Part shown: piece after piece, positions 1-7,800 of the stretch
Position numbering within the stretch: the first letter of the stretch is position 1
How the letters are laid out: every line of letters starts with the position of its first letter
NCBI GenBank assembly: GCA_026391075.1
Contig: JAPLES010000011.1
Location: forward strand, 1 to 48,498
DNA length: 48,498 bases
Reading direction: 5' to 3'
Origin: Bacteroidota bacterium
Lineage (GTDB): Bacteria > Bacteroidota > Bacteroidia > Chitinophagales > LD1
Position numbers and translations under genes: made by a program
Notes under the pieces: generated by a model
The model's database searches: none
What the model saw: the letters and a program-made list of their open reading frames with translations, nothing else
What the model was told of the DNA's origin: nothing

Positions 1-565
1 TATCTCTATCAGCAACTAATGCGATTAGCTTGCCTTCATTCAGCCGCTCCATCAATATTGGAATTGTTTTTTCTTTATGACTAATTGCTTCAATACCAAT
101 GCTTTGGCGATATGCTAAAAATTTCTTGAAAATAGCCTCTGGTTTTAATTTTTCAACAACTGCAGTGAGGGTAATGCCTGTAGAACAAAAATATGCTGCT
201 GCATGATCCCAATTACCTGCGTGTGGCAAAGCAATAATGCACCCCTGTTTTGTTGCTATCGGATCACGAAGGAGATTTTCGCGAACAACAAAGGTAGTTT
301 CAATAATCCTACTTTGACTCCATTTGTTTAATCTAAAGGTGTCAAACCAATATCTTAAATAAGATCTCATTCCGTCTTTAGTTAAATCCTCTATTTCACG
401 CTCTGACATATTAGGCATCACCCGGTGATAATTGCCTCTTAGCCTTTTAACTCCTTTGCCGTTTTTCTGAAAAATTCGATCAGAGATTACCTTAGATAAT
501 TTATACGCACTTTTTTCTGGTAACACACCGATAAATTTCCAAGCAAATAGATAAAGCAAATACAT
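1..565 (-). CDS. Lysophospholipid-type acyltransferase (PIM acyltransferase family), C-terminus cut by window edge
   Basis: The reading frame opens with ATG at 565 and runs off the left edge after 188 residues. It carries the LPLAT catalytic signature HAGNWD (H115, D120), where His and Asp transfer an acyl chain to a lipid acceptor. In Actinobacteria this neighbour of PI-phosphate synthase (Mycobacterium Rv2611c) acylates phosphatidylinositol mannosides at the membrane. The start codon directly follows the stop of the PI-phosphate synthase gene (TAA then ATG), so the two are translationally coupled. The family and the synteny are clear; the exact acceptor is inferred. This gene belongs to the actinobacterial piece and not to the rest of the window. 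Confidence 0.85.
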   Translation of the reverse strand, partial: MYLLYLFAWKFIGVLPEKSAYKLSKVISDRIFQKNGKGVKRLRGNYHRVMPNMSEREIEDLTKDGMRSYLRYWFDTFRLNKWSQSRIIETTFVVRENLLRDPIATKQGCIIALPHAGNWDHAAAYFCSTGITLTAVVEKLKPEAIFKKFLAYRQSIGIEAISHKEKTIPILMERLNEGKLIALVADRD

Positions 566-1144
566 TTATTTCACCGCTTTATAAACAATCATCATCCGTT
601 GGGCCATAGTGAAGATTGAGATTACTGCTAAACTCCAAATTCCAACTGCCATTGCGTATTCAACATCTAAACCATGCAAGCCATACGCTGCTAAGGCAAT
701 AATTAACCGCTCGGACCGCTCTGCTAGTCCACCATTACATTCAATTCCAAGTGACTCTGCTCTAGCTTTTATATAAGAAACCATAAATGATGCACAGGTT
801 GTTACTAGTAAAACTGGTACTAATCGATCAGATTTATCAATAAAATAAAAGAGTGCGCCAATAAATATTGCAGCATCACTAACCCGGTCAAGTGTTGAAT
901 CAAGAAGTGCTCCCCACTTGCTTACTCCCTTATTTGAAGCACGAGCTACTGCTCCATCAAATAAATCAAAAAGCACAAAGCCTGCAACCCAGATCACCTT
1001 TGGGAAAAAATATAGCGCTGCTATTACGCTGCCTAGGCCACCAATTGTTGAAATCAGGTTGGCACTTACACGCATTTTGATCAAAGTTTTGACCAGCGGC
1101 GCAATAATTTTCGCGACAGGATCACGTAATGAACGCTGCAACAT
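566..1144 (-). CDS. pgsA: Phosphatidylinositol phosphate synthase (CDP-alcohol phosphatidyltransferase)
   Basis: This 192-residue multi-pass membrane enzyme condenses CDP-diacylglycerol with inositol phosphate, the first step to phosphatidylinositol and its mannosides. The CDP-alcohol motif is present as DLFDGAVAR, followed after nine residues (eight is usual) by GALLDSTLD. The segment SYIKARAESLG and the block AERSERLII also match the actinobacterial enzyme. The start at 1144 (MLQRSLRDP) gives the N-terminus expected from Mycobacterium PgsA1. Upstream in-frame starts at 1153 and 1171 are possible but approach or overlap the divergent gene beginning at 1170. It is coupled to the downstream acyltransferase. 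The product could be annotated PgsA or PIP synthase; actinobacterial synteny favours the latter. Confidence 0.88.
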   Translation of the reverse strand: MLQRSLRDPVAKIIAPLVKTLIKMRVSANLISTIGGLGSVIAALYFFPKVIWVAGFVLFDLFDGAVARASNKGVSKWGALLDSTLDRVSDAAIFIGALFYFIDKSDRLVPVLLVTTCASFMVSYIKARAESLGIECNGGLAERSERLIIALAAYGLHGLDVEYAMAVGIWSLAVISIFTMAQRMMIVYKAVK

Positions 1145-1169
1145 AATTCCCATCGTAGGCTTACCGATC

Positions 1170-1448
1170 ATGGCTGACCTAATTAACGCACGGTTTGTAC
1201 TCGGAATTTCACCTGAGAATGCAGGAATTTGTGCCGCCCTTGGCCTACCGGCTGCACAGATCGATGACCCAACCTTAATAGCTGCTGATGTAGTTGTGGT
1301 GGTAGCAAGCACTAAAACGGGAATTGATCCAACAGTTATTGCTCAATGGCAGAACTTTCGTGAGTTATATGTGCCAACAATTGTTGCGGTAATTGATCTT
1401 GAAGATGGTGATGTTGATTTTGAGGATATGAGTGCAATACTGCGCTGA
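1170..1448 (+). CDS. Hypothetical protein resembling a fragment of an EF-G-type GTPase domain
   Basis: A 92-residue frame starts with ATG at 1170, divergent from the PIP synthase gene. The part ADVVVVVAST...VPTIVAVIDLEDGDVDFED resembles the stretch of elongation factor G between the G3 and G4 boxes. No P-loop is present and the NKxD box is not recognisable. A TetM/EF-G-like gene is, from memory, found between HIT and pgsA genes in Streptomyces, so this may be a shrunken form or remnant in a streamlined genome. That relation is inference. The frame stays open and is followed after 17 bases by another plus-strand gene. It could still be a short unrelated protein. Confidence 0.5.
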   Translation: MADLINARFVLGISPENAGICAALGLPAAQIDDPTLIAADVVVVVASTKTGIDPTVIAQWQNFRELYVPTIVAVIDLEDGDVDFEDMSAILR

Positions 1449-1465
1449 TCAATCTAGAGGATCAA

Positions 1466-1693
1466 ATGATTACCGATTACTCAACTTCTTCAGTAACTCA
1501 ATTAGCGAGTGATACTGAACATCAAGAATTAATACTGGAGTTTAAAGAAGAGCTTCATAATGCATTAGTTGAAGGTGGGTGGGATCAATTTGTGCAAGGC
1601 TTGATAATTCCGGCAATCCCACTTATATTAAAAAACAAATTAGGAATATCTGAAATAAAACGATTTTTAGATTTGATCCCAACCCGCAGCTAA
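1466..1693 (+). CDS. Small hypothetical protein (75 aa)
   Basis: The frame begins ATG at 1466, with GAGGATC a few bases upstream as a weak ribosome-binding site. It encodes an acidic, helix-rich protein with no motif I recognise. It lies 17 bases after the GTPase-like frame on the same strand and overlaps the 3' end of the convergent HIT gene by 27 bases. It belongs to the actinobacterial piece. Function unknown. Confidence 0.5.
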   Translation: MITDYSTSSVTQLASDTEHQELILEFKEELHNALVEGGWDQFVQGLIIPAIPLILKNKLGISEIKRFLDLIPTRS

Positions 1694-2209
1694 CTGCTCC
1701 CGGCTTTCCTGCAATAATTTTGGTATTACCTTAGTTTTTCCAATAATCGGCATAAAGTTTGCATCTCCTGCCCATCTAGGGACTATGTGTTGGTGAAAGT
1801 GCTCAGCAATTCCAGCTCCTGAAACTCCACCTTGATTTATTCCAATATTAAAACCTGATGCATTACTAACTTTGCGCAATACCTTCATCCCATGAGCAGT
1901 AAGTTCTTGGACCTCATTGCGCTCTGAGTCAGTTAACTCTGGTAGCTCTGCCACATGTCGGTTTGTGCAGACTAATAAGTGACCTGCGTTATAAGGATAA
2001 AGATTCATAACAACATATGCCTCTTTGCCTCTTGCCACAATTAACGCCTCTTCATCATCTAATTCAGCAATTCTGCAAAATGGACATTTAATTTCATTGC
2101 CAACGATTGGCCGATTCTCACCTTCAAGATATGACATGCGATGTGGAGCCCAAAGCCGTTGCCAACTATCGGGCATTCCAGCACCCCCTGGTAATACTTG
2201 ATCAGCCAT
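1667..2209 (-). CDS. HIT-domain protein (Ap4A phosphorylase-like)
   Basis: A 180-residue histidine-triad protein. The active-site triad is HFHQHIVPRW near residue 138, and the N-terminal CPFC pair and NLYPYNAGHLLV match the nucleotide-binding core of the branch that includes Mycobacterium Rv2613c, which cleaves diadenosine tetraphosphate phosphorolytically. Its ATG directly follows the stop codon of the preceding frame, which ends as actinobacterial threonyl-tRNA synthetase does. The order thrS-HIT-pgsA-acyltransferase is conserved in Actinobacteria. The family is certain; the substrate is inferred from orthology. Confidence 0.9.
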   Translation of the reverse strand: MADQVLPGGAGMPDSWQRLWAPHRMSYLEGENRPIVGNEIKCPFCRIAELDDEEALIVARGKEAYVVMNLYPYNAGHLLVCTNRHVAELPELTDSERNEVQELTAHGMKVLRKVSNASGFNIGINQGGVSGAGIAEHFHQHIVPRWAGDANFMPIIGKTKVIPKLLQESREQLAAGWDQI

Positions 2210-2356
2210 TTATATTTGCTTGCGATCTTTAACAGCAGCTAATACTTCAGCGATTGCATCCTTAATTGGAATTTCAACAGGTTTCGAATCCTTAGCATAA
2301 GATTTTGGAATAGAAAAAAGGAGGCAAAGAAGGTAGAGGCGTAATGATTTAGGCAT
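2210..2356 (-). other. Chimeric frame: Bacteroidota signal peptide joined to actinobacterial ThrRS C-terminus
   Basis: A 48-codon frame with two unrelated halves. The first 21 residues (from ATG at 2354-2356) form a hydrophobic Sec signal peptide ending SYA, and begin 45 bases downstream of the end of the FHA/protease gene. The last 27 residues (PVEIPIKDAIAEVLAAVKDR then KQI, stop 2210-2212) look like the C-terminus of an actinobacterial threonyl-tRNA synthetase. They sit exactly where thrS belongs, with its stop touching the HIT start codon. The change of organism is therefore at about 2283-2300. I read the frame as an artefact of joining two genomes rather than a gene; the left part is a real thrS 3' end and the right part the 5' end of an unknown secreted protein. 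Confidence 0.75.
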
Positions 2357-2401
2357 AGCGTAAATTAAAGATATTTGGAAGTAATTAGAATCCTCTTTGT
2401 A

Positions 2402-3631
2402 TTACTTTACCAGGTGAATATACTTCGCCAAAATTCCTCTATTAAAACCCTGACCATTCAATGTTCCTTCATAAGTAATGGCGACCAATTTGCCGTATTG
2501 ATTGAAAACAGGAGAGCCGCTGCTGCCGCTGGCAATTTGTGCAGAATACTGGATGTAATTTTTTGCGGGAATTTGAGTAAAGCTGCCTTATGTAGATGTG
2601 CAGTTGAGTTCATTGCTTTCGTTGGTAGCCAATACATCTCCATACGGAAAACTTATTACGAAGGCTGAAGAACCTACCTGAATTTTAGTTTCATCAGGTT
2701 CGGTTAGAGCTCTTGGAATTACGGATACGTTAGGAGGCAACTGGCCAGAAATGGTTTTGATGGAACCCAGGTCAACAGCATCGTCTTCAGCAATTTTATG
2801 AACGGAACATTCGATACGGTTTTCCGGGGAAAATCTTTTGCCGTTGGGATAAATGTAAATAGCTTCCTGTTCGCCATAGAATTTAGGTTCTACATCGCCC
2901 CAGCCATTTTCGCGAAGTGTTTTTTTGATGGCAGGTTTTACTTTGGTAAAGAAGTAATCCTTTAATTGTTTGTCGAAATACCACGGTTGAATAACATGGT
3001 GATTTGTTATAAGCGTTCCATTGCTATCTATGAAAAATGCGGTGCCTTCGGACGAAAGTGGTTGAAGGTCATTTTTGTTTTTACTGAAACCAATTACACT
3101 ATCGCGTAATCCGAAATAAACGATCCCTGCCTTGGTTTCAATACGGACATAATATTTCACTTCTACTAAAGCCACGGCATTTTTGTAGCTGTTGTATATT
3201 TCATTTGCAGATAACGGAGTTTCAGGTTTTATGTGCTTATAGTTAGAGAAGAAATTGAAGGCAAGAAGTAAAACACCAATTACTGCTAATGCCACTATTG
3301 TTTTTGGCGCGTAGCGTTTAACGAATTGACGGATATGGGCGAATGAATTTCTCGATTCATCGCTTGTAGCTGTCGTGTAGGAAGTTGGTTTTTTGATTTT
3401 GCTCCAATCGAGTTTCTCCACACCACCAAAGAGAACTTCATCGCCCTGTTTTATTTCGGTGGTTTGGTTGTTTATTTTTTTGCTGTTTACTGTTGTGCCG
3501 TTGGTGCTGTAGTCCTGCAAAAGAATTTTACCTGTGTTGGTAACAGTTAGTTTGGCGTGGTCGCGGCTGCAAAAATTAGTAGTGAGTATGATGTCGGCTT
3601 CGGGGTAGCGACCGATGGTGTAGGTTTTCAT
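2402..3631 (-). pseudogene. FHA-transmembrane-trypsin-like serine protease, interrupted by in-frame TAA
   Basis: Read through, this gene has 410 codons. An N-terminal FHA phosphopeptide-binding domain (GRYPEADI, SRDHAKL, DYSTNGTTVN; about residues 1-80) is followed by a transmembrane helix near 125-145 and a trypsin/DegP-like domain with the His (LITNHHVI) and Asp (EDDAVDLG) of the triad. Codon 348 is TAA (2588-2590). The same frame continues without any shift through the serine motif GSSGSPVF to a second TAA at 2402. The stop therefore removes only the catalytic serine region. It could be a real nonsense mutation, a consensus error or a read-through site. The start at 3631 (MKTYTIGRYP) is chosen because FHA begins there and a TATATTCG box lies 5 bases upstream. 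It probably sensed the kinase encoded nearby. Confidence 0.82.
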
Positions 3632-3636
3632 TGTTG

Positions 3637-3644
3637 CGAATATA
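3637..3644 (-). promoter_or_regulatory. -7 box TATATTCG of the FHA/protease gene
   Basis: On the minus strand the octamer TATATTCG ends 5 bases before the ATG at 3631. It differs by one base from the Bacteroidota -7 consensus TAnnTTTG. A TTTG 23 bases upstream, inside the adjacent palindrome, can serve as the -33 element. The transcript would be nearly leaderless. Confidence 0.5.
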
Positions 3645-3648
3645 TACG

Positions 3649-3672
3649 ATTTGCAATTCGCTAATTGCAAAT
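3649..3672. promoter_or_regulatory. 24-bp palindrome upstream of the FHA/protease gene (likely operator)
   Basis: Two perfect 10-base arms, ATTTGCAATT and its complement, are separated by CGCT. The site covers the spacer and -33 region of the promoter reading toward the FHA/protease gene, 5 bases from its -7 box, as expected for a dimeric repressor or activator. The regulator is unknown; the HTH protein encoded divergently is one candidate, but its own palindrome (3715-3746) has a different sequence. Confidence 0.5.
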
Positions 3673-3714
3673 CAAAAACGACTTCGCTTTTCTTTATCAA
3701 ATACAAAGGAGACA

Positions 3715-3746
3715 CAATTTTCCATTTTCTGGAAAATGGAAAATTG
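3715..3746. promoter_or_regulatory. 32-bp palindrome upstream of the HTH/nucleotidyltransferase pair (likely operator)
   Basis: The arms CAATTTTCCATTTTC and GAAAATGGAAAATTG are perfect 15-base inverted complements around a TG centre. The site ends one base before a TATTTTTG -7 box and covers where RNA polymerase would contact the -33 region of the operon starting at 3760. Toxin-antitoxin operons are commonly repressed by their own antitoxin at such palindromes, so autoregulation by the HTH protein is the likely reading. As DNA it could also fold into a hairpin, but no T-run or gene end makes it a terminator. Confidence 0.65.
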
Positions 3747-3747
3747 T

Positions 3748-3755
3748 TATTTTTG
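3748..3755 (+). promoter_or_regulatory. -7 box TATTTTTG of the HTH/nucleotidyltransferase operon
   Basis: This is an exact match to TAnnTTTG, ending 4 bases before the ATG at 3760 and one base after the 32-bp palindrome. No clear TTTG is seen 17-23 bases upstream, where the palindrome lies. The spacing implies a leaderless or nearly leaderless mRNA. Confidence 0.45.
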
Positions 3756-3759
3756 ATGT

Positions 3760-4290
3760 ATGGAAAATAAAGCGCTAAAAAGCCAAGACATTGTAGTAAT
3801 ACTACAAGTGCTGATTACAGGTAAAGGCTGGAAATATGAGCAGTTGGAAAAAGATTTAGGTCATAGTAAATCGGCTTTACACCGTTCCCTTGCGCGATGC
3901 GCACACGCACATTTAATGAATGAGAATCAAACTATGGTTTTTACCGCTGCACTCACGGAATTTTTAGTGCATGGAATTCAGTATGCATTTCCAGCCCATC
4001 CAGGTAAGATTGTGAGAGGTGTAGCTACTGCTCATTCTGCTCCACCACTAAATAAAACCATTGTATCTGAGAAAGATGTATACGTATGGCCATACCCCAA
4101 AGGCGATAAACGAGGACAGGCAATTGAGCCGTTGCATAAGCTCATGCCAGAAATTACTCAAAGGCATAAAGAGCTTTATGAAATGCTTACCCTAATTGAT
4201 GCCATTAGAGTAGGGAAAGCCCGTGAAAAAAATATTGGTGCTGAATTACTGGAAGAAAAAATAAAGAGCTATGCCAGCCAACAGCAATAA
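3760..4290 (+). CDS. HTH protein, probable antitoxin/regulator of the adjacent nucleotidyltransferase
   Basis: A 176-residue protein with an N-terminal winged-helix-like region (about residues 8-50: a Tyr-Glu-Gln-Leu helix, then HSKSALHRSLARC) typical of DNA binding. The rest has no motif I recognise. It overlaps the nucleotidyltransferase gene by 20 bases, an arrangement usual for antitoxin-toxin pairs. It starts just downstream of a 32-bp palindrome, consistent with autorepression. No Shine-Dalgarno sequence is seen. The gene and the pairing are clear; the antitoxin role is inferred from the architecture and not from family recognition. Alternatively the pair may be a resistance-type nucleotidyltransferase with its regulator. 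Confidence 0.7.
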   Translation: MENKALKSQDIVVILQVLITGKGWKYEQLEKDLGHSKSALHRSLARCAHAHLMNENQTMVFTAALTEFLVHGIQYAFPAHPGKIVRGVATAHSAPPLNKTIVSEKDVYVWPYPKGDKRGQAIEPLHKLMPEITQRHKELYEMLTLIDAIRVGKAREKNIGAELLEEKIKSYASQQQ

Positions 4291-4954
4291 AGAGTTGATA
4301 GAAGTAGTGGCGCGTGGTCTTGGTGACTTATTGCCTGAAGTGGTATTTATTGGCGGTGCAGTGACCGAACTTTACTCCCCTGCTGAGAAAGAAATACAGG
4401 AAGTGCGTGCCACTGATGATGTGGATTGTGTAATACAATTAGCTACCCGTTGGCAACTGGCGGAGTTTGAAGAAAAATTGCGGCAACGAAAATTTGTAAA
4501 CGACCAAACCAAAATAATGCGGTGGAATTATGCAGGTATTATAGTAGATGTGATGCCTGACGATGCTGGCATACTTGGCTTTAGTAACCCGTGGTATGCA
4601 GAGGGAATAAAACGCTCGGTTAAATATAGCTTGCGAGAAGATCTCACGATACGCATTTTTACGCTGCCTTATTTTTTAGCTACTAAGTTTTGTGCCCTCT
4701 TTGACCGAGGAATGAAAGACCTTCGGCTTAGTAAAGATTTAGAAGATATTATTTTCTGCATTTACTACCGCGCTGATGTAGCTGACGAAATAAAAGGTGC
4801 ACCACAAAATTTGCAGGAATACATAAGCGAAAGCATTAAACAACTTTTGCAAGAACCAATTATTACGGAAGCTATTTACGCTGTGCTGCCTGGCGGTGAA
4901 GTGAATGAGGAAAATGTAGCAGTGATAAAAGAGAGGATGAAGTCATTTTCTTGA
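4271..4954 (+). CDS. Nucleotidyltransferase, AbiEii-toxin-like
   Basis: A 227-residue protein of the DNA polymerase beta-type nucleotidyltransferase fold. It shows FIGGAVTELY (GG motif near residue 27) followed by RATDDVDCVI with the metal-binding Asp pair, and a further Asp in GIIVDVMPDD. AbiEii-family members with this layout transfer nucleotides to RNA acceptors and act as toxins or phage-abortive effectors when freed from their HTH partner. The conserved KFCALFDRG segment also fits the AbiEii side. The 20-base overlap with the upstream HTH gene implies coupled translation. It ends 28 bases before the convergent HEPN-like gene. Family placement is fairly firm; toxicity is inferred. Confidence 0.75.
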   Translation: MPANSNKELIEVVARGLGDLLPEVVFIGGAVTELYSPAEKEIQEVRATDDVDCVIQLATRWQLAEFEEKLRQRKFVNDQTKIMRWNYAGIIVDVMPDDAGILGFSNPWYAEGIKRSVKYSLREDLTIRIFTLPYFLATKFCALFDRGMKDLRLSKDLEDIIFCIYYRADVADEIKGAPQNLQEYISESIKQLLQEPIITEAIYAVLPGGEVNEENVAVIKERMKSFS

Positions 4955-4982
4955 TAGCCTACTAACGTTATTTGAAGTTTGA

Positions 4983-5723
4983 TTAAATACGATAAGGACT
5001 CTCTTTTAAATAAAGTTGATAATCCAATTCCGAAATAAATGCGGAAATAGACCTACTGAATTCCTTTACATATTCGATGCTTATTGAAAAATCGTTCGTT
5101 TTCTCATTAAACCAAACATGTTCATTGCTTTTTGCCTCGGCTAAAATTTTTTTATAATCAGCTGACTTAATGTTAGCATGAACGATAAATTTTCGCATCA
5201 GGTGAAACTTCATTAGTTTATTCCATTCTGTAGATAAAATCGGTGTATCAGTAATAGATAGATTATTGAAAATAAATTTACGATACTTAGCAAGGTCGCT
5301 ATTTGCTTTAACTTTTTTACGGCTGGAAAAAGAATCTATTATCTTAAAAATAATTTCAGGAACAAATGTTTTTAATTTAGGTTTTTGTTCGCTTTTATAT
5401 TTGGAGGAAGTTTCAAAATGAGGGTCTAAGCCTACACAAATTGAAACCATTTTCCTTTCAAAATATGAGTAGTAGGCAACAAGAACACTTTCAATAAGAA
5501 TTTGATTTATTCCCCCTAAGCCTATTATATGTTCATCAATAAATCCATCCAATAAGGACTCCTCTTCATTTGAAAAGCTCTTAGGTCTGCTCTTCTCCAC
5601 GGTCTTAATTTTATCAGTAATAATACCGTCAAGTGTCGTCAGATAAGAATTAAGTGAATCTAAGCCATTCAAGATTGGGGGTTCATAGATTTGTTCTTCA
5701 GATTCTTTGGTAAGTCTGCTCAT
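4983..5723 (-). CDS. HEPN-like protein (possible ribonuclease)
   Basis: A 246-residue cytosolic, helix-rich protein. A helix with YYSYFERKMVSIC (about residues 84-96) and a later helix containing R177-KFIV-H182 (MRKFIVHAN) form the pattern of HEPN domains, where the R-x4-H pair forms the RNase active site. The family assignment rests on this pattern only. It is the last gene of a four-gene minus-strand run (PP2C, KTSC-like lipoprotein, kinase, this), 25 bases after the kinase. A kinase-controlled RNase would be a reasonable idea but is inference. It faces the nucleotidyltransferase gene across 28 bases; HEPN and nucleotidyltransferase proteins pair elsewhere as toxin-antitoxin systems, though usually on the same strand. 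Confidence 0.6.
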   Translation of the reverse strand: MSRLTKESEEQIYEPPILNGLDSLNSYLTTLDGIITDKIKTVEKSRPKSFSNEEESLLDGFIDEHIIGLGGINQILIESVLVAYYSYFERKMVSICVGLDPHFETSSKYKSEQKPKLKTFVPEIIFKIIDSFSSRKKVKANSDLAKYRKFIFNNLSITDTPILSTEWNKLMKFHLMRKFIVHANIKSADYKKILAEAKSNEHVWFNEKTNDFSISIEYVKEFSRSISAFISELDYQLYLKESPYRI

Positions 5724-5748
5724 GCTGATTAAATAGAGTGAATTAAAT

Positions 5749-7782
5749 TCAATAGGAATTATAATAACTGTCTATCGAAATAATCTGCTGCAAACAAGAA
5801 TTATCCCCGAATAAAGTTTGAGACTGTGCTGACTTATCTTCACTTGCAGATTCGAGGGTGTTGAATTCGTATACTTCAACATCTGGATTCTTACCATAAA
5901 AACAGTTTGCACTTTTTATTGATTCTATTACTTGGTATTTTTTTCCCAAATCAAAATTTGGGATTCTATATATCCTTGAGAAATGCGCATGGTATCCTTT
6001 TTCAAAATTCCCTATTGAGCCAGTTACAGTAGTGATTTTTGCTATTACATAAACGAATTTTGTTTTAGATGATTTTTTTGAAGAAGCTATTTTTTCTGAC
6101 TCGTTTGTGGAAGTAGAAGCGTCATCTTTCCCAAATATTTCTTGAGGGGTAGGAAGTTTTGCCGGTTTTTGATGCCGTAAATTATCTGGAAGATCTTCTT
6201 CTGGAACTATTCTTGATACATATTTGATAGATTGAACGAGTTCAGAGTTTTTCTTGATTGATACAAAAAAGTAAATAAAGAACCCTACCAAGGAAAGCAA
6301 CAAGAGAAGTAGTAAAGAATATTTTACTGCTTTAGACTTTCTTTCAGAAAAAGACTGAAACCTAAAGCCCAATGTGCCGAATGCCCAAAGCAGCATTACT
6401 AAAGAAAATCGAATTGGATAGAGCAAAATTGCAGGTATAAGAGAAAAACCCAAAACAAAATTTGGTATACTACTCCCAAGAGGGGTAAAAATAAAATCTA
6501 CTAAATCATCGGCATCAATGTCTAAATAATTTTTTAAAAAGAGAGCGTATAGTTTATCGTAACCAATTTTCGTTTGATCATTCAAACGATGAAAAATCCA
6601 TGCATACGAATAGTTACCACAGTATGGAGGTTTAACAATTATGTCATTTATCTTTATTGCCCCTTCATTGGCGACAAGGTCGCAAATTATTGCCTTACGC
6701 GAATCCACTAAGGGTTTTGTAGAAAAGTAGAGAGCACCCATCAATACTACAAAGACCAAACCGATTAAAATTGGCAAGCCTAAGGCCAATAAAAATTCCC
6801 TTGCAATTACCTTCTTCCAGTTCCCATTCCTTAAATCAAAATCAAACAAAGCCCGCAGTATTGATTTTGGTTTTTCAGCAGCAGTTTTTTTCAATTTTAT
6901 GCTTATTACTTGAGTTTTCTCTGCAAATGCATCACTGCTTACTTGCAACAGACTTTTCAATTCCATAGCAGATTGAGGTCGAATATTGGTTTCGCGTAAA
7001 AGACAGCGCGTGACAATTTGCTTGAAAGGCGCGTGCAAATTTTGTGTGGCGGTGCCAAGGTCTTTGTTGAGTATGTTGTTTATGATTTGTTCATTGCTTA
7101 AACCTTGTGTGGTTTTGCCAAAGGGGTGAGTGCCTGTGAGGGCTTCGAGGAGCATAACGCCTAAACTCCATACATCGGCTGCGGGTGTAATGTTGCCTGT
7201 GCTAAAAAATTCGGGAGCCATGTATTCTACTGTGCCTACAAGTTGAGTGCTGGCGGCTGTGGCATCGGTGCGTTTGGCAATGCCAAAGTCGGTAATTTTT
7301 GCGCGGAGTTTTTCGCCTTCGCTAAAAAGTAAAATGTTGGTAGGTTTAAGGTCGCGGTGTATTATGTTTTCGCTGTGCAGGTAAGCAAGCCCTTCAATAA
7401 TGTCTTTTGCTAAATCTTCAATGAGGCGATAATCGGGCGTGCCTTTTTTGAGCAGGTCGGCAAGTGTGCCGTTGTTGGCATATTCCAAAATGCCTACGTG
7501 GTAAGCAATGGGTTTGCCGTGTATATCGCTGCTGCCCGTGTTTACTTCATACGCCTCAATGTGTTTTACAATGTTGGGGTGGTTGAGTTTTTTAAAGCGT
7601 TTGATTTCGGAAATGAGGTTGTATTTATCATCGGCTGTTCCTTGTGATATTTTTAGCGCAACAAAGATGTGGTCTTCGTTGTCATACGCTTTGTAAACTT
7701 CACCAAAGCCACCTTTGCCGAGCAGGTCTTTGGCGGGATCATAAGTAAAGCGCTTACGGAATGATTGGAGGGTTACTTCCAT
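5749..7782 (-). CDS. Membrane Ser/Thr protein kinase (PknB-like catalytic domain)
   Basis: A 677-residue protein. Residues 14-280 form a complete Hanks-type kinase: glycine loop GKGGFGEVY, VALK (K44), HRDLKPTN (D144), DFG at 165-167 and APE at 189-191. Three hydrophobic stretches follow (about 330-355, 440-472 and 488-508), with about 170 residues C-terminal to the last one. The C-terminal part matches nothing I know; no PASTA repeats are present. The neighbouring PP2C phosphatase and, further along, the FHA protein complete a phosphorylation module: kinase, phosphatase and phosphothreonine reader. The 18-base gap to the upstream lipoprotein gene and 25-base gap to the HEPN-like gene suggest one operon. 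Confidence 0.92.
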   Translation of the reverse strand: MEVTLQSFRKRFTYDPAKDLLGKGGFGEVYKAYDNEDHIFVALKISQGTADDKYNLISEIKRFKKLNHPNIVKHIEAYEVNTGSSDIHGKPIAYHVGILEYANNGTLADLLKKGTPDYRLIEDLAKDIIEGLAYLHSENIIHRDLKPTNILLFSEGEKLRAKITDFGIAKRTDATAASTQLVGTVEYMAPEFFSTGNITPAADVWSLGVMLLEALTGTHPFGKTTQGLSNEQIINNILNKDLGTATQNLHAPFKQIVTRCLLRETNIRPQSAMELKSLLQVSSDAFAEKTQVISIKLKKTAAEKPKSILRALFDFDLRNGNWKKVIAREFLLALGLPILIGLVFVVLMGALYFSTKPLVDSRKAIICDLVANEGAIKINDIIVKPPYCGNYSYAWIFHRLNDQTKIGYDKLYALFLKNYLDIDADDLVDFIFTPLGSSIPNFVLGFSLIPAILLYPIRFSLVMLLWAFGTLGFRFQSFSERKSKAVKYSLLLLLLLSLVGFFIYFFVSIKKNSELVQSIKYVSRIVPEEDLPDNLRHQKPAKLPTPQEIFGKDDASTSTNESEKIASSKKSSKTKFVYVIAKITTVTGSIGNFEKGYHAHFSRIYRIPNFDLGKKYQVIESIKSANCFYGKNPDVEVYEFNTLESASEDKSAQSQTLFGDNSCLQQIISIDSYYNSY

Positions 7783-7800
7783 AGTTGTGCATTTGTAGCT

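Noticed and set aside
2279-2291. tRNA T-arm-like GGTTTCGAATCC
   Set aside because: It lies in the ThrRS C-terminal codons and no cloverleaf can be built around it.
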